Assembly (NCBI RefSeq): GCF_029433115.1
Contig: NZ_JARNTV010000012.1
Span: 25,649 to 89,648, forward strand
From: Sphingomonas sp. AOB5
Lineage (GTDB): Bacteria > Pseudomonadota > Alphaproteobacteria > Sphingomonadales > Sphingomonadaceae
Direction of reading: 5' to 3'
DNA length: 64,000 nt
In this document: positions 1 through 8,039 of the stretch, piece by piece
Layout of the letters: the number at the start of each line of letters is the position of its first letter
Numbering within the stretch: the stretch's first letter is position 1
The notes under the pieces: generated by a model
Databases searched by the model: none
Told to the model about the DNA's origin: nothing
Seen by the model: only the letters and a program-made list of their open reading frames with translations
Translations under genes and position numbers: made by a program

Positions 1-60
1 GCTTCCGATGAGGAGGCGGGCCTTTTTCGTTTCATTCCCCTGAGGAGAGGGCTGGGGTGC
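1..60. other. Window edge, possible terminator remnant
   Basis: This stretch precedes the purK stop codon. It contains a GC-rich run followed by five T (ggcgggccttttt), which could be the right arm and U-tract of an intrinsic terminator whose left arm lies outside the window. Nothing coding is supported here. Confidence 0.25.
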
Positions 61-1128
61 TTAGCGCTCCAGCCGGGTCACATGGCCCATCTTGCGGCCC
101 GGGCGGATCTCGTGCTTGCCGTACAGGTGCAGATGCGCGCCCGGTTCGGCGAGATAATCGGCCCAACGGGTCGCATCGTCGCCGATCAGATTTTCCATCT
201 CGACGCGCAGCGCGGTCGGCGCAGTGCTACCCAGCGGCAGGCCGCAGATCGCGCGGATATGGTTTTCGAACTGCGAGGTCTCGGCGCCCTCGATGGTCCA
301 GTGGCCGCTGTTATGGACGCGCGGCGCCATCTCGTTGAACACCGGGCCGTCCGCGGTCGCGAAGAATTCCAGCGCGATCACTCCGACATAGTCGAGCGCC
401 TCGGCCACCCGCCCGGCCAGTGCCGCGGCTTCGGTCCATTGCGATGCGATCTCGGCCGGGGCCGGGATGCTGGAGAGATGCAGGATGCCGCTGCGATGCT
501 GGTTCCAGGGCGGCGGATAGCTGGTCGTGCTGCCGTCCGGCGCGCGGGCGAGGATAATCGAAAACTCATGGCTGAAGGTGACGAAGCCTTCGAGGATCGA
601 AGGCTGACCCTTGACCGCTTCCCACGCCTCGGCAGCCTGAGCGGGATCGTCGATCCGCGCCTGACCCTTGCCGTCATAGCCGAGCGACACCGTCTTCAGG
701 ATCGCGGGCGTGCCGATAATCTCCAGCGCCGCAACCAGTTCGTCGAGGCTGTCGACGGTGGCGAAGGGTGCGGTTCGCCCGCCCAGATCGCGCACGAACG
801 CCTTCTCGACATGACGCACCTGCGCCACTTCCAGCGCCTTCAGGCCCGGCCGCACCGGCACCTTGTCCGCGATTGCCGAAAGCGCCGCCAACGGCACATT
901 CTCGAATTCATAGGTCACGACGTCGCAGGCGCGCGCAAAGGCGGCCAGTTCGTCCGCTTCGTGGAAGCCCGCGCGGGTGAAGGCCGAGCTGATATCGTTG
1001 GCCGGGCCGCTTTCGGGCGCGAACACATGGATGCGATAGCCGATCTGCGCGGCGGCCACGCCCAGCATCCGGCCGAGCTGGCCGCTGCCGAGGATGCCGA
1101 TGGTCGCGCCGGGAGGGATCGTCGTCAT
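61..1128 (-). CDS. purK: N5-carboxyaminoimidazole ribonucleotide synthase (PurK)
   Basis: This cytoplasmic enzyme of de novo purine synthesis makes N5-CAIR from AIR, bicarbonate and ATP. The 355-residue length is normal for the family. The N-terminal pre-ATP-grasp domain opens with GILGSGQLGRML (residues 11-22). The ATP-grasp core shows LKTVSLGYDGKGQ at about 144-156, and an acidic metal-binding segment (FNEMAPRVHNSGHW) lies at about residues 264-277. The gene is 9 nt downstream of purE on the same strand and is probably co-transcribed with it, so consecutive pathway steps are made together. No missing catalytic element was noticed. Confidence 0.95.
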   Translation of the reverse strand: MTTIPPGATIGILGSGQLGRMLGVAAAQIGYRIHVFAPESGPANDISSAFTRAGFHEADELAAFARACDVVTYEFENVPLAALSAIADKVPVRPGLKALEVAQVRHVEKAFVRDLGGRTAPFATVDSLDELVAALEIIGTPAILKTVSLGYDGKGQARIDDPAQAAEAWEAVKGQPSILEGFVTFSHEFSIILARAPDGSTTSYPPPWNQHRSGILHLSSIPAPAEIASQWTEAAALAGRVAEALDYVGVIALEFFATADGPVFNEMAPRVHNSGHWTIEGAETSQFENHIRAICGLPLGSTAPTALRVEMENLIGDDATRWADYLAEPGAHLHLYGKHEIRPGRKMGHVTRLER

Positions 1129-1137
1129 CCGGTCAAC

Positions 1138-1620
1138 TCACTCGGGATCGGTCGCCACGCCGTCGGTCTGCGCCGCGCGCCACGCCTGAAGCCGCTGCGA
1201 TAGCGCCTCGTCGCTGGTGGCGAGGATCGCCGCGGCCAGCAGGCCCGCATTTGCCGCGCCCGCTTTGCCGATCGCCAGCGTGCCGACCGGAATGCCCGCG
1301 GGCATCTGGACGATCGAATAAAGGCTATCGAGGCCTTTCAGCGCCTTGGATTCGACCGGCACGCCCAGCACCGGCAGGTGCGTCATCGACGCCGCCATGC
1401 CCGGCAGATGCGCCGCGCCGCCCGCGCCCGCGATGATGACCTTCAGGCCGCGCTCTGCGGCACCCTGCGCATAATCGTACAGCCGCTGCGGGGTGCGATG
1501 CGCGGAAACGACCTTGGTCTCGTGCGCGATGCCCAGGTCCGACAGGCGCTCGGCGGCATGGCGCATCGTCTCCCAATCGGAGGTGCTGCCCATGATGATG
1601 CCGACAACCGGGTTGGTCAT
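1138..1620 (-). CDS. purE: N5-CAIR mutase, class I (PurE)
   Basis: PurE converts N5-CAIR to CAIR, the step after PurK. At 160 residues it has the usual bacterial class I length. Visible signatures are the phosphate-binding [13 protein letters not shown] (residues 7-19), the SAHRTP segment with the catalytic histidine near residue 41, and the Gly/Ala-rich loop [11 protein letters not shown]. It lies between gpmA (53 nt upstream) and purK (9 nt downstream) on the same strand. Pairing with purK makes the assignment firm. Confidence 0.95.
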   Translation of the reverse strand: MTNPVVGIIMGSTSDWETMRHAAERLSDLGIAHETKVVSAHRTPQRLYDYAQGAAERGLKVIIAGAGGAAHLPGMAASMTHLPVLGVPVESKALKGLDSLYSIVQMPAGIPVGTLAIGKAGAANAGLLAAAILATSDEALSQRLQAWRAAQTDGVATDPE

Positions 1621-1673
1621 TCGTCCCGTCCCCTTGGAGGAAGCGCCGTCCCTAGAGGGAGGGCATCCTCAGA

Positions 1674-2360
1674 TCAACGCTCGCTCAGATAATAGCGGTC
1701 GGTCGCGGCCAGATTGTCGTCCAGCTCGTAGACGATCGGCTGGCCGGTCGGGATCTCCAGCTCGGTGATCTCGTCGTCGGGAATGTGCGACAGATGCTTG
1801 ACCAGCGCGCGCAGCGAATTGCCGTGCGCCGAGATCACCACGCGCTTGCCCGCCTTCAGGTCGGGCGCGATGGTCGATTCCCAATAGGGCTGAACGCGCG
1901 CGATCGTGTCCTTCAGGCTCTCGGTATTGGGGATTGCGATCCCGGCATAGCGGCGGTCGGCGGCCAGATCGAACTCGCCGCCCGGCTCCAGCACCGGCGG
2001 CGGCGTATCGAAAGCACGGCGCCAGATCTTGACCTGCGCATCGCCGTGCAGCGCCGCGGTCTCGGCCTTGTCCAGTCCGGTCAGCCCGCCATAATGCCGC
2101 TCGTTCAGCGCCCAGTCCTTGGTGACCGGCAGCCACAGCCGCCCCATTTCCTCCAGCGCCAGGTTGAGCGTCTTGATCGCCCGGGTCTGCAGGCTGGTAT
2201 AGCATTGGTCGAAGTCGAAGCCCTTTTCCGCGAGCAGGCGCCCGGCGGCCTTGGCTTCCTCGATGCCCTTGTCCGTCAGGTTCACGTCCCACCAGCCGGT
2301 GAAGCGATTCTCGAGATTCCATTCGGACTGGCCGTGGCGGATCAGGACGAGCGTGGGCAT
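1674..2360 (-). CDS. gpmA: 2,3-bisphosphoglycerate-dependent phosphoglycerate mutase
   Basis: This enzyme interconverts 3-phosphoglycerate and 2-phosphoglycerate in glycolysis and gluconeogenesis. It is a histidine phosphatase superfamily protein. The RHGQSEWN motif at residues 8-15 carries the phosphorylated histidine, [10 protein letters not shown] follows as in dPGM enzymes, and the second catalytic histidine lies in [13 protein letters not shown] near residue 180. The 228-residue length matches the short alphaproteobacterial form. A GGAGAC Shine-Dalgarno precedes the ATG. It runs in the same direction as purE and purK. Confidence 0.93.
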   Translation of the reverse strand: MPTLVLIRHGQSEWNLENRFTGWWDVNLTDKGIEEAKAAGRLLAEKGFDFDQCYTSLQTRAIKTLNLALEEMGRLWLPVTKDWALNERHYGGLTGLDKAETAALHGDAQVKIWRRAFDTPPPVLEPGGEFDLAADRRYAGIAIPNTESLKDTIARVQPYWESTIAPDLKAGKRVVISAHGNSLRALVKHLSHIPDDEITELEIPTGQPIVYELDDNLAATDRYYLSER

Positions 2361-2432
2361 GCGGGTCTCCTTTTCGCGGCCCTCTTAGCCGTGCGGAGGG
2401 AGAGCGCAACCGGAGCGGAACTATCGGGCGTG

Positions 2433-2891
2433 TTACAGCGGCTTGGTCATGAAACGACTGAGCGGGTGCGCGACATAGTCGCCGAACGGATCGCACCAGG
2501 TGAAGCCGAGCTGGCGATAGAGCGCCTGGGCCGGTTCGAACTCGGGCGTTGCGCCGGTTTCCAGACTCAGCCGGCGATAACCGCGCTGCCGCGCCACGCC
2601 GAGCATATGCGCCATCAGCGCCGCGCCCGCGCCGCGGCGCAGCTGATCGGGCGCGGTGCGCATCGACTTGATCTCGCCATGAGTGGAATCGAGCTCGCGG
2701 ATCGCGCTGCAGCCGAGCAGGGCGCCATCGCGCCATGCGCTCCAGAAACTGATATCGGGCCGCTTCAGCCCCGACAGATCCAGCACATGCGCGCCGCCCG
2801 GCGTCGGCTTGGCACGGACCTCCTCCAGATGGACGCGCAGCAGGTCGATCACTTGCGGATCGTCCAGGCCCCCGTCACGGATTTCGGTCAC
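2433..2891 (-). CDS. GNAT family N-acetyltransferase (tandem copy 1)
   Basis: A GNAT acyl-CoA-dependent acetyltransferase of unknown substrate. The acetyl-CoA loop corresponds to LRRGAGAAL, and the family end-pattern LSLETGATPEFEPAQALYRQLGF is typical of COG0456-like enzymes. An upstream ATG would give 175 residues, but I chose the GTG at 2891. From there the protein begins VTEIRDG and is exactly 152 residues, matching its neighbour at 3051-3509, which begins MQIREG. No strong Shine-Dalgarno precedes either start. The two genes are adjacent paralogues on one strand. Confidence 0.8.
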   Translation of the reverse strand: MTEIRDGGLDDPQVIDLLRVHLEEVRAKPTPGGAHVLDLSGLKRPDISFWSAWRDGALLGCSAIRELDSTHGEIKSMRTAPDQLRRGAGAALMAHMLGVARQRGYRRLSLETGATPEFEPAQALYRQLGFTWCDPFGDYVAHPLSRFMTKPL

Positions 2892-3050
2892 GAGGCGCTG
2901 GCTCGCGCGCAGGCATGCGGAAGCGTCTGGAAGATCATTATGCGTGCTGCCCCCCGGCAATCGATGCGCAATCGTAACGTGAGTGAATCGAATTTGTCAC
3001 GCAGGGGTCGCAGATAAATGCTGCGGCGCGGTAAATGCAGGAATTCGCAG

Positions 3051-3509
3051 CTAGAGTGCGAGCGTCATGAACCGGCTGAACGGATCGTCGGCGGGATAGT
3101 CGGCGAACGCACCGCACGGCTCGAACCCGCGCCCGGCATAGAGGCGCAGGGCAGGCTCGAACGCCGGGGTCGATCCGGTTTCGAGGCTCAGCCGCTTATA
3201 ACCACGCGCCTGCGCGGTGGCGACGATATGATCCAGCATCGCCGCGCCCACGCCCTTGCCCAGATGCGCCTCCGCGGTCCGCATCGACTTGATCTCACCA
3301 TGCCCGGAATCGATCTGCTTAAGCGCGCCCATGCCGAGCAGTTCCTCACCGTTCCACACGGTCCAGAAGCTGATGTCCGGCGTTTCAAGGCCCGACAAAT
3401 CGAGGAAGTGACAACTCTCGGCAGGCGAACTGGCGAGCATCCCTGCCGCATGCACTTCGAGCAGCTCTATGGTGCGTGGGTCGCGGAGATGGCCTTCGCG
3501 GATCTGCAT
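3051..3509 (-). CDS. GNAT family N-acetyltransferase (tandem copy 2)
   Basis: This 152-residue GNAT enzyme is a paralogue of the next gene downstream. They share SGLETPDISFW/SGLKRPDISFW, HGEIKSMRT, a G-rich acetyl-CoA loop (LGKGVGAAML), RLSLETGSTPAFEPA and the C-terminal FSRFMT. The likely role is acetylation of a small amine or a protein N-terminus, but the substrate cannot be read from sequence. It is divergently arranged from the TIR gene, with about 124 nt between the two starts. Confidence 0.82.
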   Translation of the reverse strand: MQIREGHLRDPRTIELLEVHAAGMLASSPAESCHFLDLSGLETPDISFWTVWNGEELLGMGALKQIDSGHGEIKSMRTAEAHLGKGVGAAMLDHIVATAQARGYKRLSLETGSTPAFEPALRLYAGRGFEPCGAFADYPADDPFSRFMTLAL

Positions 3510-3578
3510 GGTTCCCCCGGTTGGTTGCCTCCCGTTTCTATCCGGGCGGGGGCATCAGGCAAGGGCGAACGGTTTTGC

Positions 3579-3607
3579 TTGAAGCCAAGCATTGCGCACC
3601 CGATATG
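3579..3607 (+). promoter_or_regulatory. Candidate promoter of the TIR-LRR operon
   Basis: TTGAAG at 3579-3584 and GATATG at 3602-3607 are separated by 17 bp, a sigma-70-like arrangement. Transcription would start about 20 nt before the TIR ATG. The -10 match is only fair, and no operator-like repeat was seen beside it. Confidence 0.3.
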
Positions 3608-3633
3608 AAGTAGAATTGCCAAGATGAGGCGGG

Positions 3634-4113
3634 ATGCAGGGCTTCGTTTCCTATTCGCATGACGACCAGAAGGCTTGCGGCGAGCTTCGCAAGCATCTGC
3701 GCCCGCTTGGCGACGCTTTCGGCATCCAGTTTCACAGCGATCATGGCAACCGGATCGGTCAGGACTTCGACGCGAAGATCAGGAAGATGATCGCGGATGC
3801 GCAGCTTCACGTGATCCTTTTCAGCACCAACCTGCTCTGGTCCGACTATATCATGGAGACTGAGCTCCCGCTGATCCATGGCAAGAAGCGCGACAAGGGC
3901 GATCTGGTGCTCGGCATCGTGCTCGATCATTGCGCCTGGGAACTGGTTGCGGGGTCCTGGGTCGTGGCGCCGCTCGACGACGATCTCCGGCTGCGCCCGA
4001 TCAAGGGATGGAGGGACCGCAACCTTGGCTTCAGCACGGCGCGTAAGCAGCTTCAGAAATCGATCGAGGACCATTTCGGCGTGCAACCGAAGCTGATCGG
4101 AGGTGCGGCATGA
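3634..4113 (+). CDS. Stand-alone TIR domain protein
   Basis: A 159-residue protein that is essentially one TIR domain. It has the strand A motif GFVSYSHDD (residues 3-11), the BB-loop region NRIGQDFDAKI, and FSTNLLWSDYIMETE (about 63-77). The last matches the bacterial TIR pattern S..yl.SDY....E, and E77 is the probable NAD-hydrolase glutamate. Bacterial TIR domains commonly cleave or cyclise NAD+ during antiphage defence; applying this here is inference. The ATG is preceded by GAGGCGGG. The stop overlaps the start of the LRR gene (ATGA), so the two products are probably made together. No membrane segment or signal peptide is present. Confidence 0.85.
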   Translation: MQGFVSYSHDDQKACGELRKHLRPLGDAFGIQFHSDHGNRIGQDFDAKIRKMIADAQLHVILFSTNLLWSDYIMETELPLIHGKKRDKGDLVLGIVLDHCAWELVAGSWVVAPLDDDLRLRPIKGWRDRNLGFSTARKQLQKSIEDHFGVQPKLIGGAA

Positions 4114-6032
4114 ACGCCTATGAGCGGCTGACCGACGCAATCGGCAAGCTGCCGGGCCGGGTCACGAAGATGCGCGTGGCCTTGCGGCGGATCAACGACG
4201 CGCCCGATTTCGAGCGGCTGCTCGACACGATCGACGAGTTTGCGCGCATCCATGGCAGCGACCCCGATCCCGGACTGGCGACCGAGTTCGCGACATTACG
4301 CAGCGATCTGGGTCAGTACCGGATCGATCCCGACGCGTTCGAGGACGAGAATGTCCGCGAACGCTGGGAGGCGCTGGATGGCGCGCGAGGCAATCTGTAC
4401 CTCGCGATCGACGCGGTGCTGGCGGCGGCGCGCGACCTGAACATGCTGCCGGAAAAGGTGGCGCTGACCCTGCAGGACTCCGAACTGGTCGACCGGCGCC
4501 AGGTCGGGCTGCACGCAATCAATGCGCGGCTTAAGGCCATCGAGGACATGCTGCGCGAGCGCATCGTCCCCGAAGGCCAGCCCGGTGAGGGTCGGGCGAT
4601 CGCCCAGCTGATCCAGGTGAACAACTATGTGAACGTGATGCGGCGCAATCTGACCCTGTTCGGCGTGACGCTGTCGTCCGGCGACCGGATCGACCTCTCC
4701 GCACTGGAGCGCGTGGTGGTGCGGATGGGGCGGATGACCCGCGATTTCCATGCGACGGTTACGAGCGCGGTGAGCCGGGCGACGACGGCGTTGCGCAAGG
4801 GTGCCGGCATGATGCGGCGGCCGGTTGGGAAGCTGGTGCGTGGCGTGGGGACGATTGCGCAGGCGACACTGCGGGCCGAGGGGCGAGCCGTTGCGCAAAC
4901 GCCGCCCGCGGATTTCGACATCGATGTTGCGCGAGAGATGGTCCTGCGCGGCGAGGCTCCGCCGGAGCATTGGTGGCCTTGGATTGTGAGTTTGGATTTT
5001 CGGTTCAGCATCCTATCCGACTTGCGGCCGCTGACGCGCCTAACTGCCCTGGAAGATCTCAACTTGTCGCACTCTAGGGTAAGCGATGCGTCAGTGCTGT
5101 CAGGCTTGGCCGCGCTGAAAAGCCTCAACTTGTCCTACACGGAGGTAAGCGACGCGTCGCCGCTGTCGGGCCTGACTGCGCTGGAGAGTCTCAATCTGTC
5201 CTCCACGCGGGTCAGCGACGCGTTGCCGCTGTCGGGCTTGACTGCGCTAGAGAGTCTCCATCTGTCCTACACGGAAGTAAGCGACGCGTCGCCGTTGTCG
5301 GGACTGAAGGCACTGAAAAGTCTCAACTTGTCGGACACCCGGGTAAGCGACGCGTCGCCGTTGTCGGGCCTGATTGCGCTGGAAAGTCTCAACCTGTCGG
5401 ACACTTGGGTAAGCGACGCGTCGCCGCTGTCGGGTCTAACTGCGCTGGAGAGCGTTATCCTATCCGGAACCAAGGTAAGTGACGCATTACCGCTGTCGGA
5501 GCTAACTGCGTTAACAAATCTCGAATTGCGACGTACCGGAGTAAGTGATGCGTCGCCACTGTCGCATCTAACCTTGCTCGAAAGTCTCGACCTGGCGAAT
5601 ACCGAAGTAAAAGATGTGTCGCCTTTGTCAGGTTTGAATGAGCTGCGGCATCTCTATCTGTCGCGCACCGGCATAAGCGATGTGTCGCCGTTGGCGGGTC
5701 TTATAACGCTACAGTCACTATATCTTATGAATACAGCGTTGAGTGATATCTCGCCTCTTGGGTCACTCATATCATTGGAACATATCGATCTTGATGGAAC
5801 CGGTGTGGACGACCTGTCTACTCTGGCTGGGCACAGCATGCTCAAACGGATCGATATTGTCGCCACCCCTGTGACAGACCTCTCACCAATCGGGGGTCTC
5901 GAATCGCTCGAAGAAATCAATGTCGAATCTGAAGAACGCGTCGCGGAGCTGGCGGTGACCTTTCCTCGTCCGGGTGTCGTCCGGCGCGGTATTTGGCTCA
6001 AACCGCAGGAGGAGGACCCCGACGCCTCCTAA
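4110..6032 (+). CDS. Helical-domain plus leucine-rich-repeat protein, TIR partner
   Basis: A 640-residue cytoplasmic-looking protein. Residues 1 to about 220 are predicted mainly helical and match no family I recognise. About 225-262 are basic and Gly/Ala-rich (RKGAGMMRRPVGKLVRG). A cap-like segment GEAPPEHWWPWI precedes the repeats. Thirteen uninterrupted 22-residue LRRs of the LxxLxLSxTxVSDASPLSGL type (residues 314-599) are followed by a short C-cap. It has no nucleotide-binding module and no enzyme motif. The ATG overlaps the TIR stop (ATGA) and has GGAGG upstream. The likely job is a ligand- or protein-binding sensor for the TIR protein (inference). The repeats become AT-richer towards the 3' end. 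Confidence 0.85.
   Translation: MNAYERLTDAIGKLPGRVTKMRVALRRINDAPDFERLLDTIDEFARIHGSDPDPGLATEFATLRSDLGQYRIDPDAFEDENVRERWEALDGARGNLYLAIDAVLAAARDLNMLPEKVALTLQDSELVDRRQVGLHAINARLKAIEDMLRERIVPEGQPGEGRAIAQLIQVNNYVNVMRRNLTLFGVTLSSGDRIDLSALERVVVRMGRMTRDFHATVTSAVSRATTALRKGAGMMRRPVGKLVRGVGTIAQATLRAEGRAVAQTPPADFDIDVAREMVLRGEAPPEHWWPWIVSLDFRFSILSDLRPLTRLTALEDLNLSHSRVSDASVLSGLAALKSLNLSYTEVSDASPLSGLTALESLNLSSTRVSDALPLSGLTALESLHLSYTEVSDASPLSGLKALKSLNLSDTRVSDASPLSGLIALESLNLSDTWVSDASPLSGLTALESVILSGTKVSDALPLSELTALTNLELRRTGVSDASPLSHLTLLESLDLANTEVKDVSPLSGLNELRHLYLSRTGISDVSPLAGLITLQSLYLMNTALSDISPLGSLISLEHIDLDGTGVDDLSTLAGHSMLKRIDIVATPVTDLSPIGGLESLEEINVESEERVAELAVTFPRPGVVRRGIWLKPQEEDPDAS
5049..5906 (+). repeat. Thirteen 66-bp tandem repeats encoding LRRs
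   Basis: The coding sequence repeats every 66 bp in frame for 13 units, beginning with CTG-GAA at 5049. The first six or seven units are close to identical in DNA, repeating cgctgtcgggcctgac and agcgacgcgtcgccg. The last five differ strongly and are visibly richer in A and T. The pattern suggests recent duplication or gene conversion at the 5' side of an older array. Confidence 0.85.
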
Positions 6033-7147
6033 ATCTCGTCGATCATCCCCGCCAGCGTATCCAGGCACGCCGCCGCGAGCACCTTGCACCGCGCCGGGCT
6101 CCACGCGAACTCCGGATCCGCGTTGGGGTCATGGTCCTTGAACGGCATTTCCAAGGTCATCGACACCGCGCCGAAGCGTTCGGCGAGCTGGTTGGTCGAC
6201 ATCGAGAGGTTGGCGGTGCCGGGGGCGGATTTCTCGTAACCCTGCTCGATCTGGAATTCGGGCGTCGCGGCGGCCAGGCGGCGGCCATATTCATAGAATT
6301 TCTCGCCGAATGCGTCGGTCCAGCTGGGAATGCCTTCATAGCCGGCAAGGAAGTTGGCCGGGATCGCCTCGTCGCCATGGATGTCCATCGCGAAGGCCAC
6401 GCCGGTCTCGTCCATCGCATTGCGCACGGCCAGCACTTCGGGGCTGCGCGTTGGCGTGGGCGAATGCCATTCGCGGTTGAGGTTCACGCCGGCCGCATTG
6501 GTGCGCAGATGGCCGCGGCGCGATCCGTCCGGGTTCATGTTGGGCACCACGTGCAGCGTCGTCTTTTCGCGCAACAGCTTCGCGGTGGCGTCATCCGGAT
6601 CGGTCAGCTTCTCCAGCGCGCCCTCGGCCCACCATTCCGCCATCGATTCGCCGGGATGCTGGCGGGCATAGATCCACACCTGCTTCTCGCCGCTGCCCAT
6701 GGTCAGGCAATCGAGCGGCTGGCCGTCGAGCGTCGTGCCCAGCTGGCGATGCGTCACGCCTGGCTTCAGCGCGATGCGACTGACCAGATCGTGGTGCCGC
6801 TCCATCGAATAGGGGGCAAAATAGGCGAACCAGACGAGATCGGTGTCGATCGCCTTGGTGAAGCTCAGCACGCCATCGGCATAAGCCGAATCGGTGACGC
6901 GCCACGCCTCGCGGTCCGCGCTCCAACGCGCCTTGTAGCCCGGCCAGCCGAACGCATAGGCCGCCCCGCCCGCATTCAGGATGCGGAAGGTGAGGGTCCG
7001 TCCCTTCGCGCCCGAAACGCGGAAGTGGAACCACTGATAGAAATCGGACAGGTGATCGGCGACGATCTCGAGGTCGACGCGATCGCCTTCGATGGCGACG
7101 AGGCGGATATTGCCGCTGTCGAAGCCGGCATTGATCTGGATGGTCAT
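6029..7147 (-). CDS. M14 family zinc carboxypeptidase
   Basis: A 372-residue enzyme with an N-terminal beta-sandwich-like region (residues 1 to about 130) followed by an M14 peptidase domain. The zinc motif is RQHPGES (HxxE), a third-ligand region reads MDIHGDE, and NMNPDGSRRGHLRTN and GVNLNREW are the usual substrate-pocket segments. A conserved glutamate lies in MTLEMPF. This is the cytosolic carboxypeptidase-like (M14_6/AGBL) layout. I chose the ATG at 7147 because it overlaps the stop of the upstream lipoprotein gene (ATGA). Its own TAG overlaps the TAA of the convergent LRR gene. Confidence 0.88.
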   Translation of the reverse strand: MTIQINAGFDSGNIRLVAIEGDRVDLEIVADHLSDFYQWFHFRVSGAKGRTLTFRILNAGGAAYAFGWPGYKARWSADREAWRVTDSAYADGVLSFTKAIDTDLVWFAYFAPYSMERHHDLVSRIALKPGVTHRQLGTTLDGQPLDCLTMGSGEKQVWIYARQHPGESMAEWWAEGALEKLTDPDDATAKLLREKTTLHVVPNMNPDGSRRGHLRTNAAGVNLNREWHSPTPTRSPEVLAVRNAMDETGVAFAMDIHGDEAIPANFLAGYEGIPSWTDAFGEKFYEYGRRLAAATPEFQIEQGYEKSAPGTANLSMSTNQLAERFGAVSMTLEMPFKDHDPNADPEFAWSPARCKVLAAACLDTLAGMIDEI

Positions 7148-7752
7148 TTGACCGTGATAGTGATGCCGGACTCGCCGGGGAAGCCCTTGAACAAAGCCCG
7201 GGCCAGACGATCCGCCGTCGCGCGGGGCTGGGTGGCGGGGCTGTTGCCCGCGGTTTCGGTGACGGCGCGGCCTTCCCACACGACGCTCATGTCGCTGCGC
7301 CGCTTGAGCTGAACGCGCAGTTCGGTCGCGATCACTTCGTCGGAGCGGCCCTTGCCGACCGGCACGCTCACGCCGCCGCCCAGGCCCACGCCGCCGCGAC
7401 GCCCGCCGCTATAGCCGCCTGCGCCGAACCCGATCGAAACGGGCGATTCGCGGCGGACATGGCCGCGTGAGGTGCGGGTGTAGGAAAAGGCCGCGACATA
7501 GGCCGAAGGCGAGCCCGCGACCGGCGCGAAGCCCAGCCGGGTCAGTTCGGCGCCGATCGCATCGGCATAGACCTTGTCCTCCGGGCTGGCGCCGGCAAAG
7601 CCGGTCAGCGGCTCGACCATGATGCTGTCGGCCGCGACCGGATTGCCCAGATGGTATCGCGTGACATCCACCGGGCCGACGCTCGGCCCTGTCATGCAGC
7701 CGCTCAGCATCGTCGCCGCGCCCAGCATTGCGATTCCCGTACCCTTCAGCAT
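7144..7752 (-). CDS. DUF4136-type lipoprotein
   Basis: A 202-residue exported lipoprotein. The N-terminus has a hydrophobic signal ending in LSGC, a good lipobox with Cys near residue 18. The body shows features of DUF4136 proteins: a segment ending VYADAIGAELTRLGF, a central glycine-rich strand region (FGAGGYSGGRRGG), and VVWEGRA near the C-terminus. The ATG at 7752 is preceded by AGAAGGAGG, which decides the start over an upstream ATG. Translation appears coupled to the M14 peptidase gene. The function of the family is unknown. Confidence 0.82.
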   Translation of the reverse strand: MLKGTGIAMLGAATMLSGCMTGPSVGPVDVTRYHLGNPVAADSIMVEPLTGFAGASPEDKVYADAIGAELTRLGFAPVAGSPSAYVAAFSYTRTSRGHVRRESPVSIGFGAGGYSGGRRGGVGLGGGVSVPVGKGRSDEVIATELRVQLKRRSDMSVVWEGRAVTETAGNSPATQPRATADRLARALFKGFPGESGITITVK

Positions 7753-7832
7753 ATCCGCCTCCTTCTGGCCTCCCGGCTGAAACAAGAGTCAGGCCGAGTC
7801 GGTTCCGTAACGGATTTACATGGCGCCGCGCC

Positions 7833-7861
7833 TTGACTTGGCGTGCCTTGGCATCTAGGCG
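7833..7861 (+). promoter_or_regulatory. Candidate rpmJ promoter
   Basis: TTGACT at 7833-7838 is a near-consensus -35 element. A TAGGCG hexamer 17 bp downstream is a weak -10. Transcription would give a leader of about 40 nt before rpmJ. The divergent lipoprotein gene starts 81 bp to the left. Confidence 0.4.
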
Positions 7862-7906
7862 AGCGCCTCTTTTCCGAACATCCAGATATCGAGAAGCGAA
7901 TCGGTC

Positions 7907-8032
7907 ATGAAGATCGTGAATTCATTGAAGTCGCTCAAGGACCGGCATCGCGAGAACCGCGTGATCCGTCGCCGCGGACGCATCTACGTGATCAACAAGG
8001 TCAATCGCCGGTTCAAGGCCCGCCAGGGCTGA
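7907..8032 (+). CDS. rpmJ: 50S ribosomal protein L36, cysteine-free form
   Basis: A 41-residue basic protein beginning [19 protein letters not shown] and ending [12 protein letters not shown], recognisable as bacterial L36. It lacks the four zinc-binding Cys/His residues of the C+ form, so it is the zinc-independent paralogue type. As elsewhere in alphaproteobacteria, the gene stands alone and not in an ribosomal-protein operon. The next gene starts only 7 nt after its stop. Confidence 0.93.
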   Translation: MKIVNSLKSLKDRHRENRVIRRRGRIYVINKVNRRFKARQG

Positions 8033-8039
8033 ATTCCGC

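Noticed and set aside
5049..5906. The 66-bp periodicity as a CRISPR or minisatellite
   Set aside because: The units have no spacers and translate in frame into LRRs of constant length.
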